Origin: CAYHWW01 sp964360145
GTDB lineage: Bacteria > Bdellovibrionota > UBA1018 > CAYHWW01
Assembly (NCBI GenBank): GCA_964360145.1
Contig: CAYHWW010000007.1
Span: forward strand, 1-52,779
Reading direction: 5' to 3'
DNA: 52,779 bases
Of the stretch, positions 6,351 through 15,090 are shown one piece after another (the first letter of the stretch is position 1; every line of letters begins with the position of its first letter). The position numbers were made by a program, and so were the translations under genes. The notes under the pieces were generated by a model. The model was not told where the DNA came from, searched no databases, and saw only the letters and a program-made list of their open reading frames with translations.

Positions 6351-8590
6351 CCGCGATCCCTCTGAAGCGAACTCTCGCTTAGTTTAATACGTCCCATAAG
6401 GCGCTGTTGTTGCCGCATCCGTGCTGCATCCATGAGCATGCGGCCCGCCCAACGAAAGACGTTAAACTCTTGAATCAGGCCGCGCATGCTTCGCATGCGA
6501 TCTCGCTGCTCATTTGCAGGCATTGTCAAAGCAACGTGAAGCGCTGTTGCGCATTGATCGATATTGTAGGGATTCACTACTAGAGACTCTGGTAATTCGC
6601 GCGCTGCTCCTGTGAATTGACTCAAAATGAGTACACCCCTCTCGTCATCGCGTGATGCTACAAATTCTTTAGCGACAAGGTTCATACCGTCATGAAGACT
6701 CATCACCATACACACATCAGCCCCACGATAATATTCATACACTTCATGAGGTTCATGGTGTTGCACCTTGAGACAAATCGGCTCATACCCAGGCGCGGCG
6801 AAGCGCTGATTAATACGTAAAGCCAAGGTCCTCACTTGAGTGTCGAGATTCTGGTATTGCTCAATACTTGACCTACTTGGAGCGGCGATCTGAATGAAAG
6901 TAAATTTTCCAAGCCACTCAGGGTAGAGTTCAAGAAGGCGTTCCACAGCTAAAAACCGCTCAATAATACCCTTAGTATAGTCAAGCCGGTCAACACCAAT
7001 GCCGATCATACGATCTTGATCAATATTATTGAGTGTGCGGATTTCTGTACGACATCCGGGCACTGGTTTTTGCTTCTTTAGCCAACGCGGTGGCCACTCG
7101 ATAGAGATCGGGTAGCTCTTCACCGCCGTGAGCTTACCGCCATAAGAAATTGTAGAAGTCTCACGATCAATGCGTGCCTCAAGAAAACGATCGACTGTGT
7201 CTACAAAATTATTGCAATGGAAGCGGGTATGAAAGCCCATAATGCTGCTACCAAGCAAGCCCTCAAGTATCTCTTCGCGCCACGGGCAAATACCGAACGC
7301 TTCTGGATTGGGCCACGGAATGTGCCAAAATGTAATAATGGTCGCCTTCGGCAATTTTTCACGGATGAGCTTGGGCAGAAGCGCGAAGTGGTAGTCTTGC
7401 ACCAAGACAACTGGGTCATCGGTTTTAGCCTCATCGATCACAGCTTGGGCAAATTTCTTATTCACCTTGACGTACTGGTTCCAATCTTCGGTACGAAAGG
7501 TCGGCCTCGTGTGCGCGATGTGACAAAGCGGCCACAACCCCTCGTTGGCAAATCCGTAGTAGTACCCAGCTTCTTCTTCTTTTGAGAGCCAAACCCGGCG
7601 GATTTGGTAGGTGGGGTGTTCTGGTGGCACTTGAACATGGTCATGGGTATCCACGACTTCACGGTCTGCAGAGCCCCCCCCATGTGCGATCCAAGTGCCA
7701 GAGCATGCGCGCATAATCGGCTCTAAGGCTGTGACAAGACCACTCGCAGGCACTTGGATCTCAATCTTGTCACCCTTTCGAGTATGAATGTAGGGTTCGC
7801 GATTTGATACGATCAAGACTTCGTCTCCGGCGAGATCTTCATGAAGAATTGTCTTAAGCGTTCTGGGGTTCCAAGTAATTTGAGACTCGTCTTTAGCGCG
7901 TCGATCTTGCTCTAAGTCACGGACCAAAGCACGTAGGTCTTTGGCAAGTGGCAGAAGCTCAGGGGATTTGATCTGTGACAATGGTCTTAAAATACCTTCG
8001 CCGCTCAGTAACGCACGCATACCCGCGACGAGACCACGCATACTGAGTTGCGCAATCACAACTGTAATCAGTGAGATAACAGCAGCTAGTGCAGCAAAAA
8101 GGTAAAATACATATTTTTTTGTGTCTGAGCTACGCCGCTCAATAAAGCTCATGTCGTGAACCAGAATCAATTGCCCGACGGGTGTGTTCTCTGATCCTAT
8201 TGTATGCGAGGAAACATGAAGTGACCCCTGCTGCAACGTCACAAGACTACTTACACCTTCATTCTTAAGTACATCTGAATCACAGCGCAACTGCGCGGGA
8301 AAAGTACGAGTCTTATAGAGTAGCACTCCGGCACTACTGCAATACCCCACAGCATAGAGGCGTTCATCTTGAATCATACGATCAAAGAATCTCAATACCT
8401 TAGCAGTAGATCCCGCTTTAATAAGCTCGAACAGCGGCTCTTGTGTGGTTGTAGTGATTAGCCTTGAACGGATTTCTAGATCCCTTACAAACCATTTGAG
8501 CGTAAACGTATCGACGAGCGGAACAACACCGTAAGCAATTAGACCCAGCACAGCAGCCAAAGGTAATATGAACCGTAGCGACAATCTCAT
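6347..8590 (-). CDS. otsA: membrane-anchored trehalose-6-phosphate synthase with N-terminal sensor-like region
   Basis: The C-terminal ~490 residues are a GT20 synthase that joins UDP-glucose to glucose-6-phosphate. They show VSNREP at the domain start, QDYH at 398-401, GVDRLDYTKGI and SLHDGMNLVAKEFVA. A typical OtsA is about 470 residues; this protein is 747. The extra N-terminus has a membrane segment (~6-24), an extracytoplasmic part of ~135 residues, a second membrane segment (~160-182) and a HAMP-like linker with PLSQIKSPELLPLAKDL. The layout is that of a sensor kinase with the kinase replaced by OtsA, suggesting synthesis gated by an external signal. First gene of the minus-strand operon. 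Confidence 0.92.
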   Translation of the reverse strand: MRLSLRFILPLAAVLGLIAYGVVPLVDTFTLKWFVRDLEIRSRLITTTTQEPLFELIKAGSTAKVLRFFDRMIQDERLYAVGYCSSAGVLLYKTRTFPAQLRCDSDVLKNEGVSSLVTLQQGSLHVSSHTIGSENTPVGQLILVHDMSFIERRSSDTKKYVFYLFAALAAVISLITVVIAQLSMRGLVAGMRALLSGEGILRPLSQIKSPELLPLAKDLRALVRDLEQDRRAKDESQITWNPRTLKTILHEDLAGDEVLIVSNREPYIHTRKGDKIEIQVPASGLVTALEPIMRACSGTWIAHGGGSADREVVDTHDHVQVPPEHPTYQIRRVWLSKEEEAGYYYGFANEGLWPLCHIAHTRPTFRTEDWNQYVKVNKKFAQAVIDEAKTDDPVVLVQDYHFALLPKLIREKLPKATIITFWHIPWPNPEAFGICPWREEILEGLLGSSIMGFHTRFHCNNFVDTVDRFLEARIDRETSTISYGGKLTAVKSYPISIEWPPRWLKKQKPVPGCRTEIRTLNNIDQDRMIGIGVDRLDYTKGIIERFLAVERLLELYPEWLGKFTFIQIAAPSRSSIEQYQNLDTQVRTLALRINQRFAAPGYEPICLKVQHHEPHEVYEYYRGADVCMVMSLHDGMNLVAKEFVASRDDERGVLILSQFTGAARELPESLVVNPYNIDQCATALHVALTMPANEQRDRMRSMRGLIQEFNVFRWAGRMLMDAARMRQQQRLMGRIKLSESSLQRDRG

Positions 8591-8644
8591 CGAGTAAGAA
8601 TATACTCATTTTACTTTGATAGCAAACCAAAGTACGATTGTGTT
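8591..8644. promoter_or_regulatory. divergent promoter region between otsA and the GH15 gene
   Basis: A 54-bp A+T-rich gap must carry promoters for both directions. GAGTA (8592-8596) and TACTC (8603-8607) form a short inverted repeat next to the otsA start, a possible MarR or other operator. Neither start has a strong ribosome-binding site. Confidence 0.3.
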
Positions 8645-10426
8645 ATGTATCCCTATGGTCTAGTAGGTAATTGTCAGGTATCGGCGCTTATTTCTCTGTG
8701 CGGCAGTGTCGACTGGCTCTGCCTACCACGGCCTGACAGTGAGCCCGTCTTCGGAAAACTCCTAGATTCCGAAGGCGGGCATCTCGCCATCTCAGCCATA
8801 GGTTACGACGCATCGGCCTCTCGGCAGTACTACCAAGAAAATACAAATATACTCGTTACAGAACTCGCCGACAGTAATGGTAATCGATTTCAAATCACTG
8901 ATTTCTGCCCTCGTTTCGAGCAGTACGGCCGAGTGTATCGCCCCATGTCGCTCTTTAGAATTGTTGAGCCCCTTACAGGTACGCCGACAATACAAGTTTC
9001 CTGCAAGCCGATTTGCGGCTGGAGCAAAGAAACGGCGAAATCCATCCGAGGCAACAGCCACATCCGCTTCGACTTTCGTGAAGACAGCTTACGCCTAGCT
9101 ACGAATATGCCGCTGACGTACCTGTGTGAAGAAACTCCATTTCAACTTAAAGAGAAGCTTTACTTCGGCCTTAGCTGGAGCGCACCAATTGAAGACGACC
9201 TCGTTCAAGTTACTGAACGCTTTCTTCTGCAAACCCAGATCTACTGGCGCACCTGGGTGAAACACTGCAATATTCCCAGTATCTTTCAGAAAGAGACTAT
9301 CCGCTCAGCCCTAGCTCTTAAACTTCACTGCTACGAAGACACGGGGGCCATACTCGCCGCACTCACTACGAGTTTACCCGAAGATCTCGGTGGCAAACGT
9401 AACTGGGATTATCGCTATTGTTGGCTTCGCGACGCGCACTTCGTACTCACGGCTTTTCACAACCTCGGTCATTTTGAAGAGATGGAGGGCTTTCTTAAGT
9501 TTCTTCTCGGCATTGCCCACAAGCATGATGCTTCGCCAGATCGGCTTGCGCCGGTCTACACCTTAAGTCAGGGGTTGCCCCTACCGGAGGCCGAGCATTC
9601 TCATTGGCGCGGCTACCTAAACAGTGCACCGATACGAACTCACAATCAAGCAGCCGAACATATACAAAACGACGTTTACGGCGAAATGGTATTAACACTA
9701 GCCCCCATCTACTTTGACGAACGCTTTTTTCATCTTCGCAATAAAGACCACGAAGACATGCTGGCTAACCTCGCTCGTCTCTGCGAACGATCAATTTCCT
9801 CATCAGACGCGGGGCTCTGGGAAGTGCGCAATGGATGGCAAGAACATAGCTTCACAAACCTGATGTCTTGGGCGGGTCTTGAGCGTGTCGCACGAATTCA
9901 AGAGCGCGGATACCTCAAGAATATTACATTTAACGTGGCGCAAGCACGAGATCGCGCCCTTGTGGCAATCGAAAAGGCCGCTAAAGATGGCTCCATCCGA
10001 AACGGTCCGAATGACGACAGTCTTGATGCGTCTTTAGCTCTTGCATCTATTTTAAGGCTGCCTCACGATGAACTCAGCTCAAACACGGTAGAGCAAATTC
10101 GCGAGCGTCTCTCTCTGGGCGCTAAGGATAAAGATTCTTCATTCTTTTACCGCTACATTCGTAAAGATGACTTTGGAACGCCAGGCTCTGCTTTTCTCAT
10201 CTGCTCATTCTGGGTAGCACAAGCTCTGGCACGACACGGAAAAAAAGACGAAGCTCGAAAAATCCTTGAAGACACACTAAAATCTGCCAACCATGTGGGA
10301 TTACTTTCAGAACATTATTTACCAGCTAGCCGCACACAATTAGGAAATTTTCCGCAAGCATACTCACACGTTGGTCTTATTAACGCAGCCTTTGCTGTAA
10401 GCCCACCATGGAGCGAGGTTCTTTGA
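8645..10426 (+). CDS. glycoside hydrolase family 15 protein (trehalase/glucoamylase-like)
   Basis: The 593-residue protein begins YGLVGNCQVSALIS..GSVDWLCLPRPDS, the N-terminal beta-sandwich signature of bacterial GH15 proteins. It continues with GKRNWDYRYCWLRDAHFVLTAF, the first catalytic region of the (alpha/alpha)6 barrel. W..VRNGWQEHSFTNLMSWAGLERV matches the second region. There is no signal peptide, so it acts in the cytoplasm. Beside otsBA it could hydrolyse trehalose or a storage glucan. It is divergent from otsA and 4 bp ahead of the DUF2914-type gene. Confidence 0.88.
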   Translation: MYPYGLVGNCQVSALISLCGSVDWLCLPRPDSEPVFGKLLDSEGGHLAISAIGYDASASRQYYQENTNILVTELADSNGNRFQITDFCPRFEQYGRVYRPMSLFRIVEPLTGTPTIQVSCKPICGWSKETAKSIRGNSHIRFDFREDSLRLATNMPLTYLCEETPFQLKEKLYFGLSWSAPIEDDLVQVTERFLLQTQIYWRTWVKHCNIPSIFQKETIRSALALKLHCYEDTGAILAALTTSLPEDLGGKRNWDYRYCWLRDAHFVLTAFHNLGHFEEMEGFLKFLLGIAHKHDASPDRLAPVYTLSQGLPLPEAEHSHWRGYLNSAPIRTHNQAAEHIQNDVYGEMVLTLAPIYFDERFFHLRNKDHEDMLANLARLCERSISSSDAGLWEVRNGWQEHSFTNLMSWAGLERVARIQERGYLKNITFNVAQARDRALVAIEKAAKDGSIRNGPNDDSLDASLALASILRLPHDELSSNTVEQIRERLSLGAKDKDSSFFYRYIRKDDFGTPGSAFLICSFWVAQALARHGKKDEARKILEDTLKSANHVGLLSEHYLPASRTQLGNFPQAYSHVGLINAAFAVSPPWSEVL

Positions 10427-10430
10427 TCCT

Positions 10431-10898
10431 GTGAAACAGACGTTAAAGGTCGTGATATTTCTGGGGCTTCTCATTTTTTCGTACTCACCTCTGTGTCGAG
10501 CAGCACAAGAACCAATTGTATTGATCGAGATTTGCCAGAATATAGAAAAGCGACAACCAGCAGGACCAACTCTACAAACAACGGATCGCTTCGCGATCAA
10601 GAATAACAAGCTTTATGCGTGGATGCGCATTAACAAGCCCATCTCAGGCGCGGCAATTCATCATGCCTGGTACTTTCAAGATCGCCTAATGGATGATATT
10701 CGCTTACATCTTAAAGATGGGTCTGGAAAAGTCTATTCTGCCAAGACCGTTACAAAACCTTATCTAGGCGTATGGCGCGTAGAAGTGCGCCAAGACGACC
10801 ACGCTCTTTTGGAAACGCGATACTTTATTATCGAATCACTGAATGAGGAACTTTACGCAACTGTACTAGAGCGCGGCTTAGGTGAATTGCAGAAATAA
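10431..10898 (+). CDS. exported DUF2914-type protein
   Basis: A 155-residue protein with a signal peptide (VVIFLGLLIFSYSPLCRAAQ). The mature region reads ...RFAIKNNKLYAWMRINKP...IHHAWYFQDRLM...L..G..WRVEVRQDDHALLETRYFII, the beta-rich pattern of DUF2914. Function of that family is not known. The start is GTG at 10431, 4 bp after the GH15 stop, so the two form an operon. A periplasmic role linked to the trehalose genes is inference. Confidence 0.7.
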   Translation: MKQTLKVVIFLGLLIFSYSPLCRAAQEPIVLIEICQNIEKRQPAGPTLQTTDRFAIKNNKLYAWMRINKPISGAAIHHAWYFQDRLMDDIRLHLKDGSGKVYSAKTVTKPYLGVWRVEVRQDDHALLETRYFIIESLNEELYATVLERGLGELQK

Positions 10899-11023
10899 AG
10901 TTTAGCCTCTTCCACCATTTAGCACACGCTGTCGACACGTAGTTGCTCTCGGAAGTACAGCTTTACGCGCAAGTGGACACGCCCAAGCGTCATTACCAGA
11001 TCAAGCTAGTCGCAGCACAGATT

Positions 11024-11047
11024 AATGGGCCGCCTTCCGGCGCCCAA
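11024..11047 (+). terminator. bulged G+C-rich hairpin downstream of the DUF2914-type gene
   Basis: ATGGGCCGCC and GGCGCCCAAT pair around TTCC with one bulged base. There is no clear T run afterwards (CCTAACTTT), so termination is only probable. Confidence 0.3.
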
Positions 11048-11092
11048 TCCTAACTTTAAACACAGGGAAGCACGATCCATGCGAGCGTCTCC

Positions 11093-11114
11093 CATAAGGC
11101 CAGTGGGCCTTATG
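11093..11114 (-). terminator. perfect hairpin downstream of the toxin-antitoxin operon
   Basis: CATAAGGCC and GGCCTTATG are perfect 9-bp arms around AGTG, 12 bp after the antitoxin stop. No T run follows on either strand. It may be a terminator or a 3' stabilising hairpin. Together with 11024-11047 it is all I can name in the 228-bp gap. Confidence 0.4.
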
Positions 11115-11126
11115 CAACCCGAATAA

Positions 11127-11450
11127 TTAAGCCACCAGCTTGCGCAACCGCTTCATCGTATCCGGAAAGTTTCTTACCAACAAAATCAGGGTCGCCGCCT
11201 GCTCGTTGGGCTTGCTGCGCCCCTGCTCCCAGTTAGCAAGAGTTCGTGGGTTCACCCGAAGCATTTCGGCAAAAAGCCCTTGCGACATACCAAGCCGCTC
11301 TCTGGTGTCACGTATCAGATCACCATCAACGTCAGGTAGATTGAGCGGCTCAGGTCTGTGAGTTCGTAGCGTAGCCTTTTCCTCGCGATGATTGCGCATG
11401 GAACTGACGCCACTCATAAGTTCTCCAAAAAGATTTCGTTTCTTTTTCAT
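11127..11450 (-). CDS. HigA-like XRE antitoxin
   Basis: A 107-residue protein with a helix-turn-helix at about residues 50-95 (IRDTRERLGMSQGLFAEMLRVNPRTLANWEQGRSKPN), an exact XRE/HigA pattern. The N-terminal 45 residues are charged and probably flexible, the usual toxin-binding part. It follows the RelE-like gene by 5 bp. It would neutralise that toxin and, with it, repress the operon through the inverted repeat at 11815-11837. Confidence 0.82.
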   Translation of the reverse strand: MKKKRNLFGELMSGVSSMRNHREEKATLRTHRPEPLNLPDVDGDLIRDTRERLGMSQGLFAEMLRVNPRTLANWEQGRSKPNEQAATLILLVRNFPDTMKRLRKLVA

Positions 11451-11455
11451 CGTCG

Positions 11456-11809
11456 CTACCTCTTCCCTAACTGTTTTAAAACCCGAGCCCGTTTTTCGTC
11501 TTCAATTGCGGTCTTGAGCATCCGCCTCTGATCGGTGGTCAGGTCATCTGCTTCATCTTTCCCATAAATCGTGAGCAGCCATATCTGCTTGTCGTCAGGA
11601 AAGTAGTAGTAAATAATCCGAAGACCGCCACGCTTACCTTTGCCTCGCCGCGAGTCTGCCCAACGAACTTTGCGGAATCCGCCAGTTCCCTGGATCATAT
11701 CGCCAGCATCTGGATTCATCAAAAGCGCCCGTTGCAGTTCTTTGAACTCGTCGTCGTTGAGGTAACTTGGAAGGTGTTTTGTGAACAGCGGGGCTTCGAT
11801 GAACTCCAT
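11456..11809 (-). CDS. RelE/HigB-type toxin
   Basis: A 117-residue protein with the RelE-superfamily fold pattern: FTKHLPSYLNDDEFKELQRALL helices, then GFRKVRWADSRRGKGKRGGLRIIYYYF and IWLLTIYGKDEADDL strands. This matches the HigB-2/RelE group, mRNA-cleaving enzymes. The order toxin first, antitoxin second is characteristic of HigBA. It stabilises the element by addiction, and it sits between the cargo and the mobility genes. Confidence 0.85.
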   Translation of the reverse strand: MEFIEAPLFTKHLPSYLNDDEFKELQRALLMNPDAGDMIQGTGGFRKVRWADSRRGKGKRGGLRIIYYYFPDDKQIWLLTIYGKDEADDLTTDQRRMLKTAIEDEKRARVLKQLGKR

Positions 11810-11814
11810 GACTC

Positions 11815-11837
11815 ACTATACGCTAGTTGCGTACAGT
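11815..11837. promoter_or_regulatory. probable HigA operator
   Basis: ACTATACGC and GCGTACAGT are 9-bp arms with one mismatch and a 5-bp spacer, beginning 5 bp upstream of the toxin start. The TATAC/GTATGC content could include the -10 region. Confidence 0.5.
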
Positions 11838-11903
11838 ATGCAACCCCGATGAATACAACACGCACGTGGCACAAGTCATTGAAATGATACCCGCGGCCTT
11901 AGT

Positions 11904-11976
11904 CGAGTCGAAGACTCGCCAGGGGGACTGGGGGCGCAGCCCTCAGACGATTTATCGGGAGCTGACGTCAGCTCCC
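11904..11976. other. cluster of three adjacent hairpins in a 329-bp gene-free stretch
   Basis: Three inverted repeats fall within 73 bp: CGAGTC-GAA-GACTCG (11904-11918), CTGGGGGC-GCA-GCCCTCAG with one G-T pair (11928-11946, arms touching the loop), and the perfect 20-bp palindrome GGGAGCTGACGTCAGCTCCC (11957-11976). The surrounding 11838-12138 has no convincing gene; the open frame at 11827-12096 runs straight through the hairpins. Candidates are a structured RNA, a transfer or replication origin, or a bidirectional terminator. Nothing in the sequence decides between them. Confidence 0.55.
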
Positions 11977-12138
11977 TTGCTTGCCCGCCCCAAATTACCC
12001 ATCTTTACCATCTACAAAACTACTGACCAAAACCAACTTCCTAAATGCATCACTTTTACCCTACCAATGTACACAACCCTACCTATTGATCTGTGACCTT
12101 TTGATTTTCTGATTGTGCACAAGGCGCCGCCATTTGCG

Positions 12139-12648
12139 TTACATGTCTTTCGGCCTAACGACACGACTTCGCCGTTTAATGAAATCCTCATCGACAATCC
12201 AGAGTCGCACCTTAAGCGCCATCAAGAGGCTAACTAAGCTGTCAAATCGCGGGTTTCCCTTGGCCGAAAGCATTCGGTAGAGCGACACACGATTGATACC
12301 AGTCGATTTAGCAATGCGATCAGGCCCAAGGCTGCGCACGACCATCAAAAGGCCCTTGCGAAACATCTGAAAGTTTTTTGTGCCATCATGCTCTAAGCAG
12401 AGTTTAAGAAAATCCATATAGACCCCCTCTTCGCATAGGGCCTGAGTGAGAACGGCTTTCGTAAACGTGCGCGTTGGTCTCTTTCCTTGGATGAGAACGG
12501 CGAATACTTCGTTGGCTACTTGATTATCAGACAGGGTCCATCTTCCGCGCGGCATTTGTTGTATCTTATACGCTACAACGTAAATTTTGTCATCTGGTGA
12601 ATGAATCGCCCGAGATAAGTTCTTGAAATCCAATATTGATTCAATCAA
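12139..12648 (-). CDS. addiction-module-antidote-like helix-turn-helix protein
   Basis: The C-terminal ~100 residues match the pattern of putative addiction-module antidote proteins: TQALCEEGVYMDFLKLCLEHDG, then RSLGPDRIAKSTGINRVSLYRMLSAKGNP (helix-turn-helix) and FDSLVSLLMALKVRLWI. No partner toxin gene is adjacent. The N-terminus is uncertain: TTG 12648 gives 169 residues and ATG 12555 gives 138; neither has a clear ribosome-binding site. It is divergent from the mob operon across the repeat-rich gap at 12649-12770, so it may regulate mobilization. That role is inference. Confidence 0.6.
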   Translation of the reverse strand: MIESILDFKNLSRAIHSPDDKIYVVAYKIQQMPRGRWTLSDNQVANEVFAVLIQGKRPTRTFTKAVLTQALCEEGVYMDFLKLCLEHDGTKNFQMFRKGLLMVVRSLGPDRIAKSTGINRVSLYRMLSAKGNPRFDSLVSLLMALKVRLWIVDEDFIKRRSRVVRPKDM

Positions 12649-12667
12649 AACAATTTAACGAATAAGA

Positions 12668-12751
12668 CTGCTATTGGGCCTACTTTTCACACTTTTTCAA
12701 TAATAGCAGGGATCAAGAGTGTCATTTCCCTCTACAGTAGTAGGGCCTACT
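12668..12751. other. candidate oriT / mob-operon control region
   Basis: CTGCTATT (12668-12675) and AATAGCAG (12702-12709) are perfect inverted arms. GGGCCTACT occurs twice in direct orientation (12676-12684 and 12743-12751). The second copy is part of the near-palindrome AGTAGGGCCTACT. The region is directly upstream of the MobC-like gene, where oriT lies in many MobP-type systems. No nic site consensus could be assigned. Confidence 0.45.
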
Positions 12752-12770
12752 GAAGTTTAGGAGGTCATTA

Positions 12771-13175
12771 ATGAGTGCTGACGATTTGAATCCTAGTGTC
12801 AAAACGCCCCTGTTATCCCCTGAAAATCCTGATCCCAAAAAAGAGCGCCCGTCACGAGACCATAAGCGCACGACTGTGCGCTTCTCTGACGAAGAGTTTG
12901 AACGAGTCGATGAAGAAGCACGGATGACTGGAAAGAGCATCCCGCAGCTCCTTAAAATGAGTCACTTTCGCCGTAAGAAGCTGACACTTCTCTTCGATAA
13001 AGATGACACACACCGCCTCTGTGGTGAGCTGCGACGCATCGGCAATAACGTTAACCAGATCGCGCGACGTGTGAACAGCGGCGCTCTTGAAGGGTGGTAC
13101 GAAGAGTTTGAGAAAATGCTCAAACTCCTCTCCGAACTTCAGCAAATGGTGGTGGGTGTTTATGGCGTACGTTAG
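12771..13175 (+). CDS. MobC-like relaxosome accessory protein
   Basis: A 134-residue protein whose middle section RTTVRFSDEEFERVDEEARMTG is a ribbon-helix-helix, followed by the MobC signature LRRIGNNVNQIARRVN near residue 85-100. MobC proteins bind and open oriT to help the relaxase nick. The start ATG has a strong TAGGAGG 6 bp upstream. It overlaps the relaxase gene by 14 bp, so the two are coupled. Confidence 0.85.
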   Translation: MSADDLNPSVKTPLLSPENPDPKKERPSRDHKRTTVRFSDEEFERVDEEARMTGKSIPQLLKMSHFRRKKLTLLFDKDDTHRLCGELRRIGNNVNQIARRVNSGALEGWYEEFEKMLKLLSELQQMVVGVYGVR

Positions 13176-15027
13176 TATTGAGTGGGCGAAAAGCGCCGCT
13201 CGCGAACTCAAGTATGTCTTGAAGGAACGTGGTGCCCAGGACATTACAGATGCGAGCGGGTGCGGCGTGGAAACGGCTCAAGCCGACTTCGAGTCTGTGC
13301 GCCAGGAGTACAACAAGAATGGCGGCAACCAGGCCCTACATATTGTTCAATCTTTCAATCACACCGATAGCCAAAAGCTCGCGCCAGATCAGTTCAACGC
13401 AATCGGAAAAGAGTTCGCAGAAGAAAACTTTCCGGGACACCAGTTCGTAATTAGAACGCATACTGATAAAGAACACATCCATAACCATATCGTTCTCAAT
13501 ACTGTAAACTCTGAGACGGGCCGAAAGATCGAAAACAAACGCGTGCTGATCGAACAACTTCATCGATCAAGCGACAAGCATTGCCTGGACAATGGTCTTT
13601 CCGTCATCAACCAAGAGGCACACGAACGCAGCGCAAGGTTGCCACGAAGAGTGCAACAGATGGTGCGTGCGGGAAAGAAGTCGTATCTATACGATCTGGT
13701 GCAGAAGGCCGATGTTGCGAAAAGTATTGCGACAAATTTTGATGAGTACCGCGACACTCTCTCGGGCTTTGGCATTCGAACAGTGATCGAAGAAAAGAAC
13801 ATTTCTTATCTCTATCCAGGCAGAGAAAGGGCGAAACGCGGATCAAAACTTGGACGCGACTATGACAAGCCAGGACTCATTGAGGCGTTTCAATCAAATG
13901 ACGAGAAGTTCGCAAAACGCCCTGCCCTAAAAATGCAGTTACTAGGGCAGTACGAAGAAATTAAAAAGCATGGGATGCCAAAAGCCCCAGCGGGAATGAG
14001 TCACTTCACGCAGCTTTGGGATGGCAAAGACACTGCCTGGAAAGATTACACGCAATACACCAAGGTCTCACGTAGGCAGTCGCCCGATTCGTCGCGCACG
14101 GATCGAGAGCTGTTAAACAAATTCGTTCCGGCAACAGAGATCAAGAGAGCAAAAGCGCAGAGCATTCCCGAATACTGTAAGTGCAACAAAATCGGACTCA
14201 CAATGAATGAGCGTGGTGAAACCGTATTGAGCGGCAAGCCCTTCGTTGTCGTCTTTGATAATGAGTTTAAGAACACAAAGAACGGTACGCGAGGGAGTCT
14301 GATCGACCTTGTGGCCGCGCACAAGAACATGACGCTCTTGCGCGCCGTGGCACACATCAATGGTAACAACCGTCTACTTCTTCTTGAACAGCATATGGGC
14401 GAAGTACGGCATAGCTATCGCTCCTTCTACGTTCCAAAACCAGATCGCGCAGATTATAAAGGGACATCAACAAAGCTAGGGCAGTTTCTGCGCTCAGTTG
14501 GCGCAAATCCCAATGCCGCGAGCACACTTCAAGAAAAGGGATTCGCTCAAGTCGATAAGAAGGGCAGCATTTGGATCTTTCCCAAAGGTGACGCATCGGG
14601 CGCATTAGAGTTTGTCGAGACAGCGGCTCAGACTTGGACGAGAAAGAAACACGGAACGCCGCGTTCGCCCTTTAGTTCTGAGGTAGGGACAAGCTCGCAG
14701 GCACTCATTTTCAGTGAGCCGTGCGCTGCACTTCGTCATTTTGGATTAGCACTCTTTGGTAGTGAAAAGAAAAAGAGCGGTATTTTGGCCCTGCTTGAAC
14801 CCAACGAAAAACTTGTTGATCAGTACGTCACTGCGAATCGCCATGTAAAGACGATCCACTTCGTCTCGACCCAGCCTAGCGCGATGTCACGAGTAGAACT
14901 CGATTTCTTCAATAATTTAAAACGGAAATATCAACCTTTTGGGATTGGCGTTGAGCACCTGTCCCACGAAAAAGCTCACGAGAAGCGACTAGAAATGGAG
15001 GGGCGTAGTTCGGGCTTAAGTCTCTAA
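13162..15027 (+). CDS. MobP-type relaxase with C-terminal primase-like region
   Basis: Nicks oriT and leads the strand during mobilization. From the ATG at 13162 it is 621 residues; the open frame extends upstream to 13087 but that part is MobC in another frame. The HUH motif is HTDKEHIHNHIVLN with the three metal-binding His, and HIVQSF lies ahead of it. Residues ~350-430 (GKPFVVVFDN...GSLIDLVAAHKNMTLLRAVAHI) resemble the CHC2/DUF3991 region of relaxase-primase fusions. The last ~130 residues resemble a Toprim fold but lack an obvious DxD, so priming activity is doubtful. Confidence 0.85.
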   Translation: MAYVSIEWAKSAARELKYVLKERGAQDITDASGCGVETAQADFESVRQEYNKNGGNQALHIVQSFNHTDSQKLAPDQFNAIGKEFAEENFPGHQFVIRTHTDKEHIHNHIVLNTVNSETGRKIENKRVLIEQLHRSSDKHCLDNGLSVINQEAHERSARLPRRVQQMVRAGKKSYLYDLVQKADVAKSIATNFDEYRDTLSGFGIRTVIEEKNISYLYPGRERAKRGSKLGRDYDKPGLIEAFQSNDEKFAKRPALKMQLLGQYEEIKKHGMPKAPAGMSHFTQLWDGKDTAWKDYTQYTKVSRRQSPDSSRTDRELLNKFVPATEIKRAKAQSIPEYCKCNKIGLTMNERGETVLSGKPFVVVFDNEFKNTKNGTRGSLIDLVAAHKNMTLLRAVAHINGNNRLLLLEQHMGEVRHSYRSFYVPKPDRADYKGTSTKLGQFLRSVGANPNAASTLQEKGFAQVDKKGSIWIFPKGDASGALEFVETAAQTWTRKKHGTPRSPFSSEVGTSSQALIFSEPCAALRHFGLALFGSEKKKSGILALLEPNEKLVDQYVTANRHVKTIHFVSTQPSAMSRVELDFFNNLKRKYQPFGIGVEHLSHEKAHEKRLEMEGRSSGLSL

Positions 15028-15090
15028 ATCATTCAATGAACCGTTAACCCGCCCCGCAACGACGGATGGCGAGTTTGAACTTGGAGTGTT

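Noticed and set aside
11827..12096. Open frame upstream of the toxin gene
   Set aside because: It starts at TTG, has no ribosome-binding site and runs through three hairpins; no protein-like pattern.
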